From assembly GCA_029262715.1 (NCBI GenBank), contig JAJCYX010000367.1, positions 1-15,835 of the forward strand: a DNA stretch of 15,835 nt, given 5' to 3'. A program made the position numbers and the translations under genes. The stretch comes from Chloroflexota bacterium. Lineage in GTDB: Bacteria > Chloroflexota > Dehalococcoidia > Lucifugimonadales > Lucifugimonadaceae. Below, one piece after another: positions 8,350 through 15,307 of this stretch. Position 1 is the stretch's first letter. The number at the start of each line of letters is the position of its first letter. Below the pieces are notes generated by a model. It made no database searches, was not told the origin of the DNA, and saw only the letters and a list, made by a program, of their open reading frames with translations.

Positions 8350-9450
8350 ATGCTGGCGACAAAGTTCCGATCTAGAAATGGCCCACCAAATGCATCGTCA
8401 CTGAATCATGGCAATATGGCCCACCTGATGCAGTCCGAAAAAAACACATTGCTCAGCGTCAGGGACCTGAGCGTGGAGTTCCACACAGCGCGCGGTGTTG
8501 TGAAGGCGGTTAACTCCGTGTCACTTGATATCAAGGCCGGGGAGCGGCTGGCGATAGTTGGAGAGAGTGGTTCCGGAAAATCGATCATGTCGATGTCGCT
8601 GTTGCAGCTTGTGCAGTACCCCGGACGGATCACGAGCGGCTCGGCGATGCTTGAGGGCACAGATCTCCTGGCACTCAAGGGAAAGAAGCTGCGCGCTGTC
8701 CGCGGTTCGAAGGTCACGATGATCTTCCAGGACCCGATGACATCGCTCAACCCGGTCCTTCGGGTTTCTGAGCAGTTGATCGCTCCAATGCGCAGACACC
8801 TCCACCTGGGACAGCGTGAGGCGAAAGAACGCGGATTGAAGTTGCTGGCGCAGGTTGGCATTCCTGACGCCGAGGGTAACTTCAACAACTACCCGCACGA
8901 GTTGAGTGGAGGAATGCGGCAGCGGGTGCTGATAGCGATGGCTATGGCATGCAGCCCCAGACTCCTGATCGCTGATGAGCCGACGACGGCACTGGACGTG
9001 ACGATCCAGGCCCAGATCATTGAGCTGTTAGCGAAGGTTTCAAAAGAGGAAGGATCGTCTGTCCTTTTTGTCACTCACGACATGGGACTGGTCGCCCGGT
9101 TCGCCGACCGAGTCGCGGTGATGTACGGCGGGCGGATTATCGAAAGCGGACCGACCGATCAAATGTTCGAAAACCCTCATCACCCATACACGCGCGGTCT
9201 TCTCGAATCTATCCCGTCGATAACCGGAGAGCGGCCGGAACGCCTGAGCCAGATCGAAGGAACGCCGCCAGACCTTGCCTTCCTACCAAAAGGCTGCTCC
9301 TTTGCCGACCGCTGTCCACTCAGCGACGAAGTTTGCATCGAGACACAGCCCGCGTCGTTGACCGTTGCGTCGGACCACACAGCGGCATGTCACCACTCAG
9401 ATGTTGTCGCATCACTTGGAGAACGGAGACTGTTCGATGCAGAAAACTGA
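8350..9450 (+). CDS. ABC transporter ATP-binding protein, DppD/OppD family
   Basis: A 366-residue ATPase, first of the two energising subunits. Motifs: Walker A GESGSGKS (71-78), Q-loop FQDPMTSLNP, ABC signature LSGGM (from 185), Walker B LLIADEP with Asp209-Glu210, and switch His in FVTHD. The C-terminal oligopeptide-ATPase extension holds a cysteine cluster (GCSFADRCPLSDEVC, then ACHH), as usual for this subfamily. ATG 8350 has a good AAAGGAG at correct spacing. It adds about 34 residues before the first conserved strand (LLSVRDLSVEF), longer than usual; later ATGs at 8416 and 8428 lack a Shine-Dalgarno. It begins 11 bases after the permease, and its last 14 bases overlap the next ATPase gene. 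Confidence 0.94.
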   Translation: MLATKFRSRNGPPNASSLNHGNMAHLMQSEKNTLLSVRDLSVEFHTARGVVKAVNSVSLDIKAGERLAIVGESGSGKSIMSMSLLQLVQYPGRITSGSAMLEGTDLLALKGKKLRAVRGSKVTMIFQDPMTSLNPVLRVSEQLIAPMRRHLHLGQREAKERGLKLLAQVGIPDAEGNFNNYPHELSGGMRQRVLIAMAMACSPRLLIADEPTTALDVTIQAQIIELLAKVSKEEGSSVLFVTHDMGLVARFADRVAVMYGGRIIESGPTDQMFENPHHPYTRGLLESIPSITGERPERLSQIEGTPPDLAFLPKGCSFADRCPLSDEVCIETQPASLTVASDHTAACHHSDVVASLGERRLFDAEN

Positions 9451-10537
9451 GGCGCTTTCGCCAACAGAGCCTGCCGACGGAGGCGATGCGCAGGCTACTA
9501 CTCCGCTGCTCAGAGTACGCGGCATACAAAAGCATTTTGCGAGTTCCCAGGGGCTTTTCCGCAGATCGCATCGCGTAGTGCGAGCAGTCGACGGAGTCGA
9601 CCTGGACATCGAGGCCGGAAAGACACTCGGCCTTGTCGGAGAGAGCGGCTGTGGAAAGACGACGCTGGGCCGGATGCTGGTACGCCTAGATTCACCAACT
9701 TCAGGCGGCATCATTCTTGACGGCCATAACTACGGAGCGGCGACCTCACATGAGTTGAAGCAGTATCGGCAGTTGGTTCAAATGGTGTTCCAGGACCCAA
9801 TGGCCTCGCTAGATCCTCGGATGACCATTGGCCAGTCTATTTCTGAGCCGCTGACAGTCATGCGCATCTGCACGAAGAAGGAAGCGCATAAGCGAGTCCA
9901 CTCGCTTATGCAGAGCGTTGGGCTTCCTGAAGAGATGGCAAATCGATACCCGCACCAACTCAGCGGCGGTCAGCGTCAGCGTGTTGGTATAGCTCGTGCG
10001 CTGGCACTTGAACCAAAAGTGATCGTGCTGGACGAGCCAACATCGGCGCTTGATGTGTCTGTTCGCGCACAGGTCATCAACCTGCTTCGTGACCTGCAAA
10101 GGGACACGGGCATCTCCTTCGTCTTCATCTCTCACGACCTCTCAACCGTGCGCTACATATCGCACGAAGTTGCGGTCATGTACCTCGGGACGATTGTTGA
10201 GCGTGGACCGGTAGACCAGATATTCGAGTCGCCTCGCCACCCTTACACGAGGGCACTGTTAGCGGCTATTCCAATTCCGGATCCCAGAAAGGAGAAAGAA
10301 CGACAACGGTATGTTTTGACAGGCGAACTGCCGAGTCCGGCGAATCCGCCGTCAGGCTGCGCCTTCCGGACCAGGTGTCCGATTGTGACCGATTTTTGTG
10401 CCGAAAGCGCCCCCCAACTGGAGCGCACGGAGGACGGCGGTTACGTGGCCTGCCACTTCGCATCCCTGGCAAAGAGCGAATCGGGGAGCCTGCCGGTTTT
10501 TACAGATGTGCGGTTGAAAGAATCAATTCAGCAATAA
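9437..10537 (+). CDS. ABC transporter ATP-binding protein, DppF/OppF family
   Basis: A 366-residue second ATPase subunit. Motifs: Walker A GESGCGKT (68-75), Q-loop FQDPMASLDP, signature LSGGQRQRVGIARAL (from 175), Walker B IVLDEP with Asp199-Glu200, switch His in FISHD, and the C-terminal Cys-containing extension GCAFRTRCP with ACHF. The start is set at ATG 9437, preceded by GGAGAACGGAGA; it overlaps the end of the upstream ATPase gene by 14 bases, implying coupled translation. In-frame codons farther upstream (to 9365) would extend a non-family N-terminus. The coding sequence contains a near-perfect 26-base inverted repeat (9886-9911). It lies 10 bases before the second amidase. Confidence 0.93.
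   Translation: MQKTEALSPTEPADGGDAQATTPLLRVRGIQKHFASSQGLFRRSHRVVRAVDGVDLDIEAGKTLGLVGESGCGKTTLGRMLVRLDSPTSGGIILDGHNYGAATSHELKQYRQLVQMVFQDPMASLDPRMTIGQSISEPLTVMRICTKKEAHKRVHSLMQSVGLPEEMANRYPHQLSGGQRQRVGIARALALEPKVIVLDEPTSALDVSVRAQVINLLRDLQRDTGISFVFISHDLSTVRYISHEVAVMYLGTIVERGPVDQIFESPRHPYTRALLAAIPIPDPRKEKERQRYVLTGELPSPANPPSGCAFRTRCPIVTDFCAESAPQLERTEDGGYVACHFASLAKSESGSLPVFTDVRLKESIQQ
9886..9911. repeat. Perfect 12-base inverted repeat inside the DppF-type gene
   Basis: GCATAAGCGAGT (9886-9897) and ACTCGCTTATGC (9900-9911) are exact reverse complements separated by CC. The reading frame runs through it, giving AHKRVHSLMQ at roughly residues 150-160, in the helical part before the signature motif. 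It could be an RNA hairpin, a palindromic protein-binding site or a codon-use coincidence. Confidence 0.6.
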
Positions 10538-10547
10538 GGAACAGACT

Positions 10548-11237
10548 ATGAAGCCCTGGAGCGATGTGATCCCAACTGTAGATGTTGAGAGTTTTAAGAA
10601 CGGATTTGATCCGTCAGATCGACCTATCACAGCCGGATCAAACCCCGCTGTGATCGTTGTCGACATGACAAAGGCGTTTGTTGACAGCGCCTATCCAACC
10701 GGGTGGAGCGAAACCGGTTACCCGGCTGTTGAAGCGAACAAGAAGCTCATCACGGAAGCACGCCAGCTGGGAGTACCTGTGTACTACACCAAGGGCTATC
10801 CGGTGCTTGGCTATAAGCCCTCGGCACAGGAAAAAGGACTGTGGAAGTCCAGCGGCCGAGCGTGGCCCGAAGACCTGCCGCCCGGGGACTTCATCATGCC
10901 GGACATCGAACCGATGGAGGGTGAGATTGTCATCAACAAAGGCGGCAAGCCGAGCGGCTTTTTCGGAACTCCCCTGGTCTCTTACCTGATCAAGCAGAAG
11001 ATAGACACCGTGATCGTGACCGGAATGACAACCAGTGGCTGCGTGCGTGCGACGGTGCTTGACGCCTTCATGAACAACTTCAACGTCATCGTTCCGTTTG
11101 AGTGCGCTGCTGATCGCAGCCAGCTCTCACACAAGGTGAACCTATTCGACATGCATATGAAGTATGCAGACGTCGTTTCGTTGGAAGAGACAGTTTCGTG
11201 GATGTGGGAAGTAGTCAAAGTACCGGTTCTCGCGTAA
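10548..11237 (+). CDS. Isochorismatase-fold amidohydrolase 2 (paralog of the first)
   Basis: A 229-residue cysteine hydrolase of the same superfamily as the gene at 3906. The triad is Asp39 (VIVVDMTKAF), Lys131 (VINKGGKPSGFFGT) and Cys165 (TTSGCVRATVLD). Shared blocks with the first enzyme are FxGTPL, TSGCVRA and NLFDMxxKYADVxSLE, while the region between the Asp and the Lys is quite different. This suggests a paralog with different substrate choice or a successive step. AGGAA precedes ATG 10548 and the gene is 10 bases after the ATPase, so it belongs to the transporter operon. Family members hydrolyse N-carbamoylsarcosine, biuret, triuret, maleamate, ureidoacrylate and nicotinamide; the actual substrate cannot be read from the motifs. 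The MFS gene begins 4 bases downstream. Confidence 0.88.
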   Translation: MKPWSDVIPTVDVESFKNGFDPSDRPITAGSNPAVIVVDMTKAFVDSAYPTGWSETGYPAVEANKKLITEARQLGVPVYYTKGYPVLGYKPSAQEKGLWKSSGRAWPEDLPPGDFIMPDIEPMEGEIVINKGGKPSGFFGTPLVSYLIKQKIDTVIVTGMTTSGCVRATVLDAFMNNFNVIVPFECAADRSQLSHKVNLFDMHMKYADVVSLEETVSWMWEVVKVPVLA

Positions 11238-11241
11238 CACA

Positions 11242-12513
11242 ATGAGCCTGTTTGAGCGCGTTTTTCATACCTCGCACAGCGCCGAACAGATCGACCGCGT
11301 GCCAGCCGACCCCGGGGGAACTCGATCTTCCCTGAGGGTGCGGCTGGCGCCGTTCGTTGTGTACAGCAATGTCGCCCTCGTCATGCTTGGCCTCGGCGCA
11401 ATAGCGCCGGTTCTTCCTGACATTCAGAAAGAGTTCGACGTCTCGTACGCTGCGATAGCGCTGGCTATCAGCGCATTCGCTATTGGAAGGCTGGTGACGA
11501 ACCTGCCGGCCGGATACGCAGCAGGCAAGATTCCGCCCGTATATCTGCTGATGTTTGGCGCACTTGCCGTTGCCGCTGGGAGCCTGTTTGCGGCCGCTGC
11601 GGACGGACTTCCAGCTCTACTGGCTGGCCGGACACTTTCAGGCATCGGCTCCAGCATAACCACCACCGTTGGCCTGACTATCGTGTTAGGCAATGCGGCC
11701 CCTGAACGTCGAGGAAGGGCCGGGGCGCTGTTCCACTCTTCGATCGGTGGCGGAGCGCTGTTCGGGCCAGGGCTAGGCGCAATCCTTTCGCTCGTTGGCG
11801 ACTGGCGCACCGTGTTGATAGGCGCCGGAGTGGCCGCACTCGTATCGTTCACTCTGATTCTCATCGTGGCCGGACCTGCGAGTAAAGCCTGGGCCAACGC
11901 CACCCGGCCAGACAGATCGACAGCGACAAAGTCGAGCAGGCCGAACGGCAACGGCCGTGTACTGGCGATGTTTGCTACCTACCTGGCTGCATTTGCGATC
12001 TTCTTTCAACGGGGAGCGATGCGCCAGACGCTTGTGCCATTGATAGCGCAGGACGCCGTTGGACTCAGCACTGCATTGACAGGCGTGATCCTGATGGTCG
12101 CTGCGGCAATGACAATCGCAACCGGCCCCTGGGTTGGGAGCCTTACTGATCGCGTTGGCAGGTCACGCATCCTGGTTCCCGGACTTCTGACCCTCGCCGT
12201 CGGCTCGCTGCTACTCGGATTTTCGAGCAACGTGTACCTGTTGATGGCCGGACTGCTGGTGACAAGCCTTGGCGGGTCAGTTAGCAGCATTCCATCATCG
12301 ATGATCGTGGACACAGTGAGCGCTTCAGCGCGTGGGACTGCGATCGGCAGCTACAGAGTTGCCGGGGACGGAGCGCTGGCGCTCGCCCCATTTTTAGCTG
12401 GATGGATCGCGGATAACCGCGGGTTTTCCACAGCCGGAGTAGCGACATCGATTTTTGTGACAGTCGCGGCCGTCGGAGTTGCGGCTATGAACTTCCGGCC
12501 AAAGTCCAGATGA
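11242..12513 (+). CDS. Major facilitator superfamily transporter
   Basis: A 423-residue membrane protein with about twelve hydrophobic segments in two halves joined by a polar linker (about residues 212-240, rich in Ser, Thr, Arg and Asn). The first half includes LAGRTLSGIGSS (motif B-like) and a degenerate loop 2-3. The second half has a clear motif A, GSLTDRVGRSR (about 299-309). The N-terminus has about 35 polar residues before helix 1. No Shine-Dalgarno is obvious; the 4-base gap after amidase 2 suggests translation coupled to it. Drug:H+ antiporter-like and metabolite carriers share these features, so the direction and substrate are unknown. Co-transcription with the amidase suggests export of a hydrolysis product or an alternative uptake route (inference). 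Confidence 0.88.
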   Translation: MSLFERVFHTSHSAEQIDRVPADPGGTRSSLRVRLAPFVVYSNVALVMLGLGAIAPVLPDIQKEFDVSYAAIALAISAFAIGRLVTNLPAGYAAGKIPPVYLLMFGALAVAAGSLFAAAADGLPALLAGRTLSGIGSSITTTVGLTIVLGNAAPERRGRAGALFHSSIGGGALFGPGLGAILSLVGDWRTVLIGAGVAALVSFTLILIVAGPASKAWANATRPDRSTATKSSRPNGNGRVLAMFATYLAAFAIFFQRGAMRQTLVPLIAQDAVGLSTALTGVILMVAAAMTIATGPWVGSLTDRVGRSRILVPGLLTLAVGSLLLGFSSNVYLLMAGLLVTSLGGSVSSIPSSMIVDTVSASARGTAIGSYRVAGDGALALAPFLAGWIADNRGFSTAGVATSIFVTVAAVGVAAMNFRPKSR

Positions 12514-12565
12514 GACTCTGCAACCCGTCGCTGGCACACGCACGAAATAAGTCAGCAACATCCTC

Positions 12566-12581
12566 GTAACTCACGTGACAC
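12566..12581 (+). promoter_or_regulatory. GlnR-box-like sequence upstream of amt
   Basis: GTAAC-TCACGT-GACAC matches one half of the actinobacterial GlnR box (GTnAC-N6-GAAAC) with one mismatch, about 100 bases before the amt start. GlnR binds DNA with an OmpR-type domain, the same class as the protein encoded between amt and glnK. Only a single half-site is seen and the match is short, so chance is possible. Confidence 0.22.
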
Positions 12582-12681
12582 AACCGTCTCCTATTTTTGA
12601 TGAGCAACAGTTTATTAGTAGCTGATCAGGCTCCCCATGAAGCGGACGGATGCCTGGCGCTTAAAAGGAGATCGGCAAGCC

Positions 12682-14052
12682 ATGGAATTTGATCCAATAA
12701 GCCTGGACATAGTCTGGGTACTGATGGCAACGGTACTGGTGTTCTTAATGCAGGCCGGGTTTGCAATGGTCGAGGCGGGAGCGACTCGAGCCAAGAACGC
12801 GGCTAACATCGTTATGAAGAATCTGATGGACATGTCCGTCGGATCACTGGTGTTCTGGGCATTGGGTTTCGGTCTGATGTTCGGCACGAACAGCTCCGGC
12901 TGGTTAGGCACCAGCAACTTCTTTCTGAGTGACTACGACGCAAGTACGACCGCTGGGGCGTTCGACTTCGCCTTCTTCATCTTCCAGACGGTCTTTGCTG
13001 CAACGGCGGCGACCATTATTTCCGGAGCTGTGGCAGAGCGGACCAAGTTCGGTGCGTATCTCCTGTACACCGTCGCCATCACAGGACTGATCTATCCAGT
13101 GTTCGGCTCATGGGTCTGGGGCGGTGGCTGGCTCAACGACGTCGGTGACGGCTTCATCGATTTTGCTGGCTCAACCGTAGTCCACAGCGTCGGTGGCTGG
13201 GCTGCACTTGCAGGCGCCATTGTTGTTGGACCCAGGCTTGGTAAGTTCACTGGTGGAGGCAAGCCGAGAGCCATTCCGGGACACAGTGTCACGCTGGTAG
13301 CGCTCGGCGTTTTCATCCTTTGGTTCGGATGGTTCGGCTTCAACGCCGGAAGCACGGTCTCAGGTAATGATGCGTCGATCGCCATGATTGCCGTGACCAC
13401 GAACCTGGCTGCGGCTGCGGGTGCAGTAGGAGCGATGGGCCTTGGCTATGTGCTGTGGAAGCACTACGACGCTTCCCTGTCACTAAATGGCGTTATCGGT
13501 GGACTCGTGGCCATCACCGCGGGAACTGCCAACGTCAGCCCAGGGTCGGCGATTGTTATCGGGTTCATAGGTGGTCTGATAGTAGTCGGTGGTGTCCTGA
13601 TGCTTGAACGTGTGTTCAAGATTGATGACCCGGTAGGTGCTATCAGCGCACACGGTATTGCCGGTGCATGGGGGACGCTTGCAGTCGGTCTTTTCGCCCA
13701 GTCTGCGTACGGCGGAGTCGACGGCCTATTCTTCGGCGGAGGTCCCGGACAGTTGGGCACCCAGTTTGTGGGAGTACTCGCAGCCTTTGCCTTCGTCTTC
13801 CCATCGTCATTCATCATCTTCAAGCTGATCGACATGACGATAGGTATGCGTGCATCTGACGAGGACCAGATTAGGGGGCTGGACATCAGCGAACACGCTG
13901 CTGCCGGATACCCGGACTTCGCCCCGAGCCAATCTGCAATTGGTGCGGTGTCGACCTCTCAGCCGACAGCTACTCCGTCTGCGGCTCCTTCCGGTGGTGC
14001 AGATAGTGACGTTGCTCCAGAGCAAGACGTCAGGGATCGACCCCTGAAATGA
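12682..14052 (+). CDS. amt: Ammonium transporter (Amt/MEP family)
   Basis: A 456-residue trimeric membrane channel for ammonium. It has about eleven transmembrane segments. It begins with WVLMATVLVFLMQAGFAMVEAG, the usual first helix, followed by the NIVMKNLMD block. Conserved functional residues are visible: Asp160 and pore His168 in DFAGSTVVHSVGG, the second pore His324 in DPVGAISAHGIAGAWG, and the FQTVFAATAATIISGAVAER segment containing the gate phenylalanine region. After the usual cytoplasmic tail (GLDISEHAAAGYPDF) there is an extra Ser/Thr/Pro-rich extension of about 40 residues. ATG 12682 is chosen because AGGAG lies upstream and the family N-terminus starts there; an ATG 45 bases earlier has no ribosome-binding site. 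The pairing with glnK downstream is the standard nitrogen-uptake module. Confidence 0.95.
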   Translation: MEFDPISLDIVWVLMATVLVFLMQAGFAMVEAGATRAKNAANIVMKNLMDMSVGSLVFWALGFGLMFGTNSSGWLGTSNFFLSDYDASTTAGAFDFAFFIFQTVFAATAATIISGAVAERTKFGAYLLYTVAITGLIYPVFGSWVWGGGWLNDVGDGFIDFAGSTVVHSVGGWAALAGAIVVGPRLGKFTGGGKPRAIPGHSVTLVALGVFILWFGWFGFNAGSTVSGNDASIAMIAVTTNLAAAAGAVGAMGLGYVLWKHYDASLSLNGVIGGLVAITAGTANVSPGSAIVIGFIGGLIVVGGVLMLERVFKIDDPVGAISAHGIAGAWGTLAVGLFAQSAYGGVDGLFFGGGPGQLGTQFVGVLAAFAFVFPSSFIIFKLIDMTIGMRASDEDQIRGLDISEHAAAGYPDFAPSQSAIGAVSTSQPTATPSAAPSGGADSDVAPEQDVRDRPLK

Positions 14053-14081
14053 CCTCAACGCTCTGAATCCCGGCATGAGTT

Positions 14082-14113
14082 CACGGCGGACGATTAGCCC
14101 ACCGTCCGCCGTG
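14082..14113 (+). terminator. Strong hairpin after amt (terminator, attenuator or processing site)
   Basis: CACGGCGGACG (14082-14092) pairs perfectly with CGTCCGCCGTG (14103-14113) around a 10-base loop. The stem can be extended outward with TGAG/CTCA (14076-14079 with 14115-14118) across one wobble and one bulged base. No T-run follows, so it is not a classic intrinsic terminator; partial termination or an mRNA 3'-end stabiliser that uncouples amt from the next two genes is more likely. Confidence 0.55.
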
Positions 14114-14164
14114 GCTCACCGGCACCGCCTGTCTTAAGAAACCTATTCAATACTGGAAGTTCCG

Positions 14165-14506
14165 GTGCAACAACATCGAAAGACACAGATTGATGAGATC
14201 CCATTACCGAGTGTCGGACTTGTGATCCACCAACATCTGTTCACGGCGAGTTACAAAGGGAACCCCATTACTCTCACCGCCACCGAGTTCGATCTGCTGG
14301 TCTTCTTGGACGAGCAGGCTGACCGAGTGGTCCCGAGAGAGGAGTTTCATAGCCGATTCTGGAAAGATGGGGCAGCCGGTGTCCGGACGGTTGACACGTT
14401 CCTGTCCCGGCTCAGGTCCAAACTTCAGGCGGTTGGTCATCCGGGTATTGCGTCGGTGAGGAAACGCGGGTACCGCCTGCTAGAAAGCACGAACTTCGAA
14501 AAGTAG
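14165..14506 (+). CDS. Stand-alone OmpR/PhoB-type winged-helix DNA-binding protein
   Basis: A 113-residue protein consisting almost entirely of a C-terminal-type response-regulator winged helix. From about residue 19 it shows the N-terminal strands (VGLVIHQHLFTASYKGNPITL), then TATEFDLLVFLDEQADRVVPREEF, the recognition-helix region VRTVDTFLSRLRSKL, and the C-terminal wing RKRGYRLL. There is no receiver domain and no room for one. The start is GTG 14165 with GGAAG just upstream. It lies 112 bases after amt and 39 before glnK, so it is probably transcribed with glnK. By analogy with GlnR, an OmpR-type nitrogen regulator of actinobacteria, it may regulate the amt-glnK genes (inference). How it would sense nitrogen without a receiver is open; contact with GlnK is one possibility. 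Confidence 0.85.
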   Translation: MQQHRKTQIDEIPLPSVGLVIHQHLFTASYKGNPITLTATEFDLLVFLDEQADRVVPREEFHSRFWKDGAAGVRTVDTFLSRLRSKLQAVGHPGIASVRKRGYRLLESTNFEK

Positions 14507-14509
14507 AGA

Positions 14510-14531
14510 GCAGACCAAACGAACGGTCTGC
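14510..14531 (+). promoter_or_regulatory. Hairpin immediately upstream of the glnK ribosome-binding site
   Basis: GCAGACC and GGTCTGC form a perfect 7-bp stem with loop AAACGAAC, starting 4 bases after the winged-helix stop and ending 2 bases before AGGAG (14534-14538) of glnK. It could modulate glnK translation or mark an RNA processing point. As DNA it is also a 22-base palindromic site that a regulator could bind. Confidence 0.4.
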
Positions 14532-14545
14532 ACCAGGAGAAAATT

Positions 14546-14887
14546 ATGAAAGAGATAACGGCGATTATTCAGCCGGTCCGATTGGGCCCTGTGAGAGAGG
14601 CCCTGCGGGCGGTTGGTGTGACCGGAATGACTGTGAGCGACGCTCAGGGTTTCGGCAGCCAGGGAGGGTCAACGGACACCTATCGGGGAGTTGAATATCA
14701 TGTCGAATTCATACCGAAAATTCGGATCGACACCGTAGTTTCAGACAGTTTCGTGCAGGTCACGATTGACGCCATCAGCGGGGCTGCCAACACAGGGACG
14801 GTCGGAGACGGCAAGATCTGGGTAAAGGATGTTGAAGCCGTTTACCGCATTCGCACAGGTGAACGTGATGAGGTCGCTCTAAATTAA
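14546..14887 (+). CDS. glnK: Nitrogen regulatory protein PII (GlnK-type)
   Basis: A 113-residue cytoplasmic signal protein that binds ATP/ADP and 2-oxoglutarate and normally gates Amt. The family layout is intact: MKEITAIIQPVRLGPVREAL, the T-loop (about 37-55) with Gln39 and YRGVEY giving Tyr51 (the uridylylation site in proteobacteria), Lys58 in FIPK, the B-loop GTVGDGKIWV, and the C-terminal YRIRTGE. Length is normal. One oddity: position 9 is Gln, where E. coli has Lys and cyanobacteria have Arg. Strong AGGAG lies 7 bases before ATG 14546. Linkage to amt supports GlnK rather than GlnB. Whether Tyr51 is modified depends on a GlnD-type enzyme that is not in the window. Confidence 0.95.
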   Translation: MKEITAIIQPVRLGPVREALRAVGVTGMTVSDAQGFGSQGGSTDTYRGVEYHVEFIPKIRIDTVVSDSFVQVTIDAISGAANTGTVGDGKIWVKDVEAVYRIRTGERDEVALN

Positions 14888-15023
14888 CCATCGTGTTGAC
14901 CTTCTCCCCGAGATTCGCGCCGCTGTAAGTGATAGTTTTCCGGGATGATTCTGACTTCTAGTAGATGGTCTAGCATCGCCGAGAATCCTTTCCTATGCGA
15001 CTACTGCCACCGAAGAGAAAGTC

Positions 15024-15130
15024 CCGGTCAAGTGTTGGCGGATTGTCGTACAACTTGACCGGAGTTGACCGCTTGAGCGGTCAACTCTGAGATTGATTGA
15101 CCGGTGTTGAACGGCGGACGAGAGTTGACA
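15024..15130. repeat. Cluster of TTGACCG motifs forming two inverted repeats
   Basis: TTGACCGG occurs at 15055-15062 and 15097-15104, TTGACCGC at 15065-15072, and the inverted forms CCGGTCAA at 15024-15031 and GCGGTCAA at 15077-15084. A related GAGTTGACA is at 15122-15130. They build CCGGTCAAGT/ACTTGACCGG (10-base arms, 15024-15033 and 15053-15062) and GAGTTGACCGCT/AGCGGTCAACTC (12-base arms with 2-base spacer, 15062-15087). Possible roles are a multi-site operator, recombinase or integrase binding sites, or an RNA double hairpin. Confidence 0.6.
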
Positions 15131-15307
15131 GCGGCACTGAATGCAGCACCGCACTGGATGGAGTGGTGCGTGAAAGGCCCTGTGCCGTAGCGTTGCAGCA
15201 AGTGGCACATGCATGAACGGAAGGTCGCCTGCTCGCTACTGACTCACGGTGGCCTTCCACTGACCGGGTTCGGGCCATGATTACCTGTGATTGCTGACGC
15301 CAGCGTT

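Noticed and set aside
12530..12560. Possible sigma-54 promoter (TGGCAC) before amt
   Set aside because: The -12 GC element at the required spacing is missing.
12637..12681. Upstream ATG for amt
   Set aside because: It has no Shine-Dalgarno and would add a charged, non-family N-terminus; AGGAG precedes ATG 12682.
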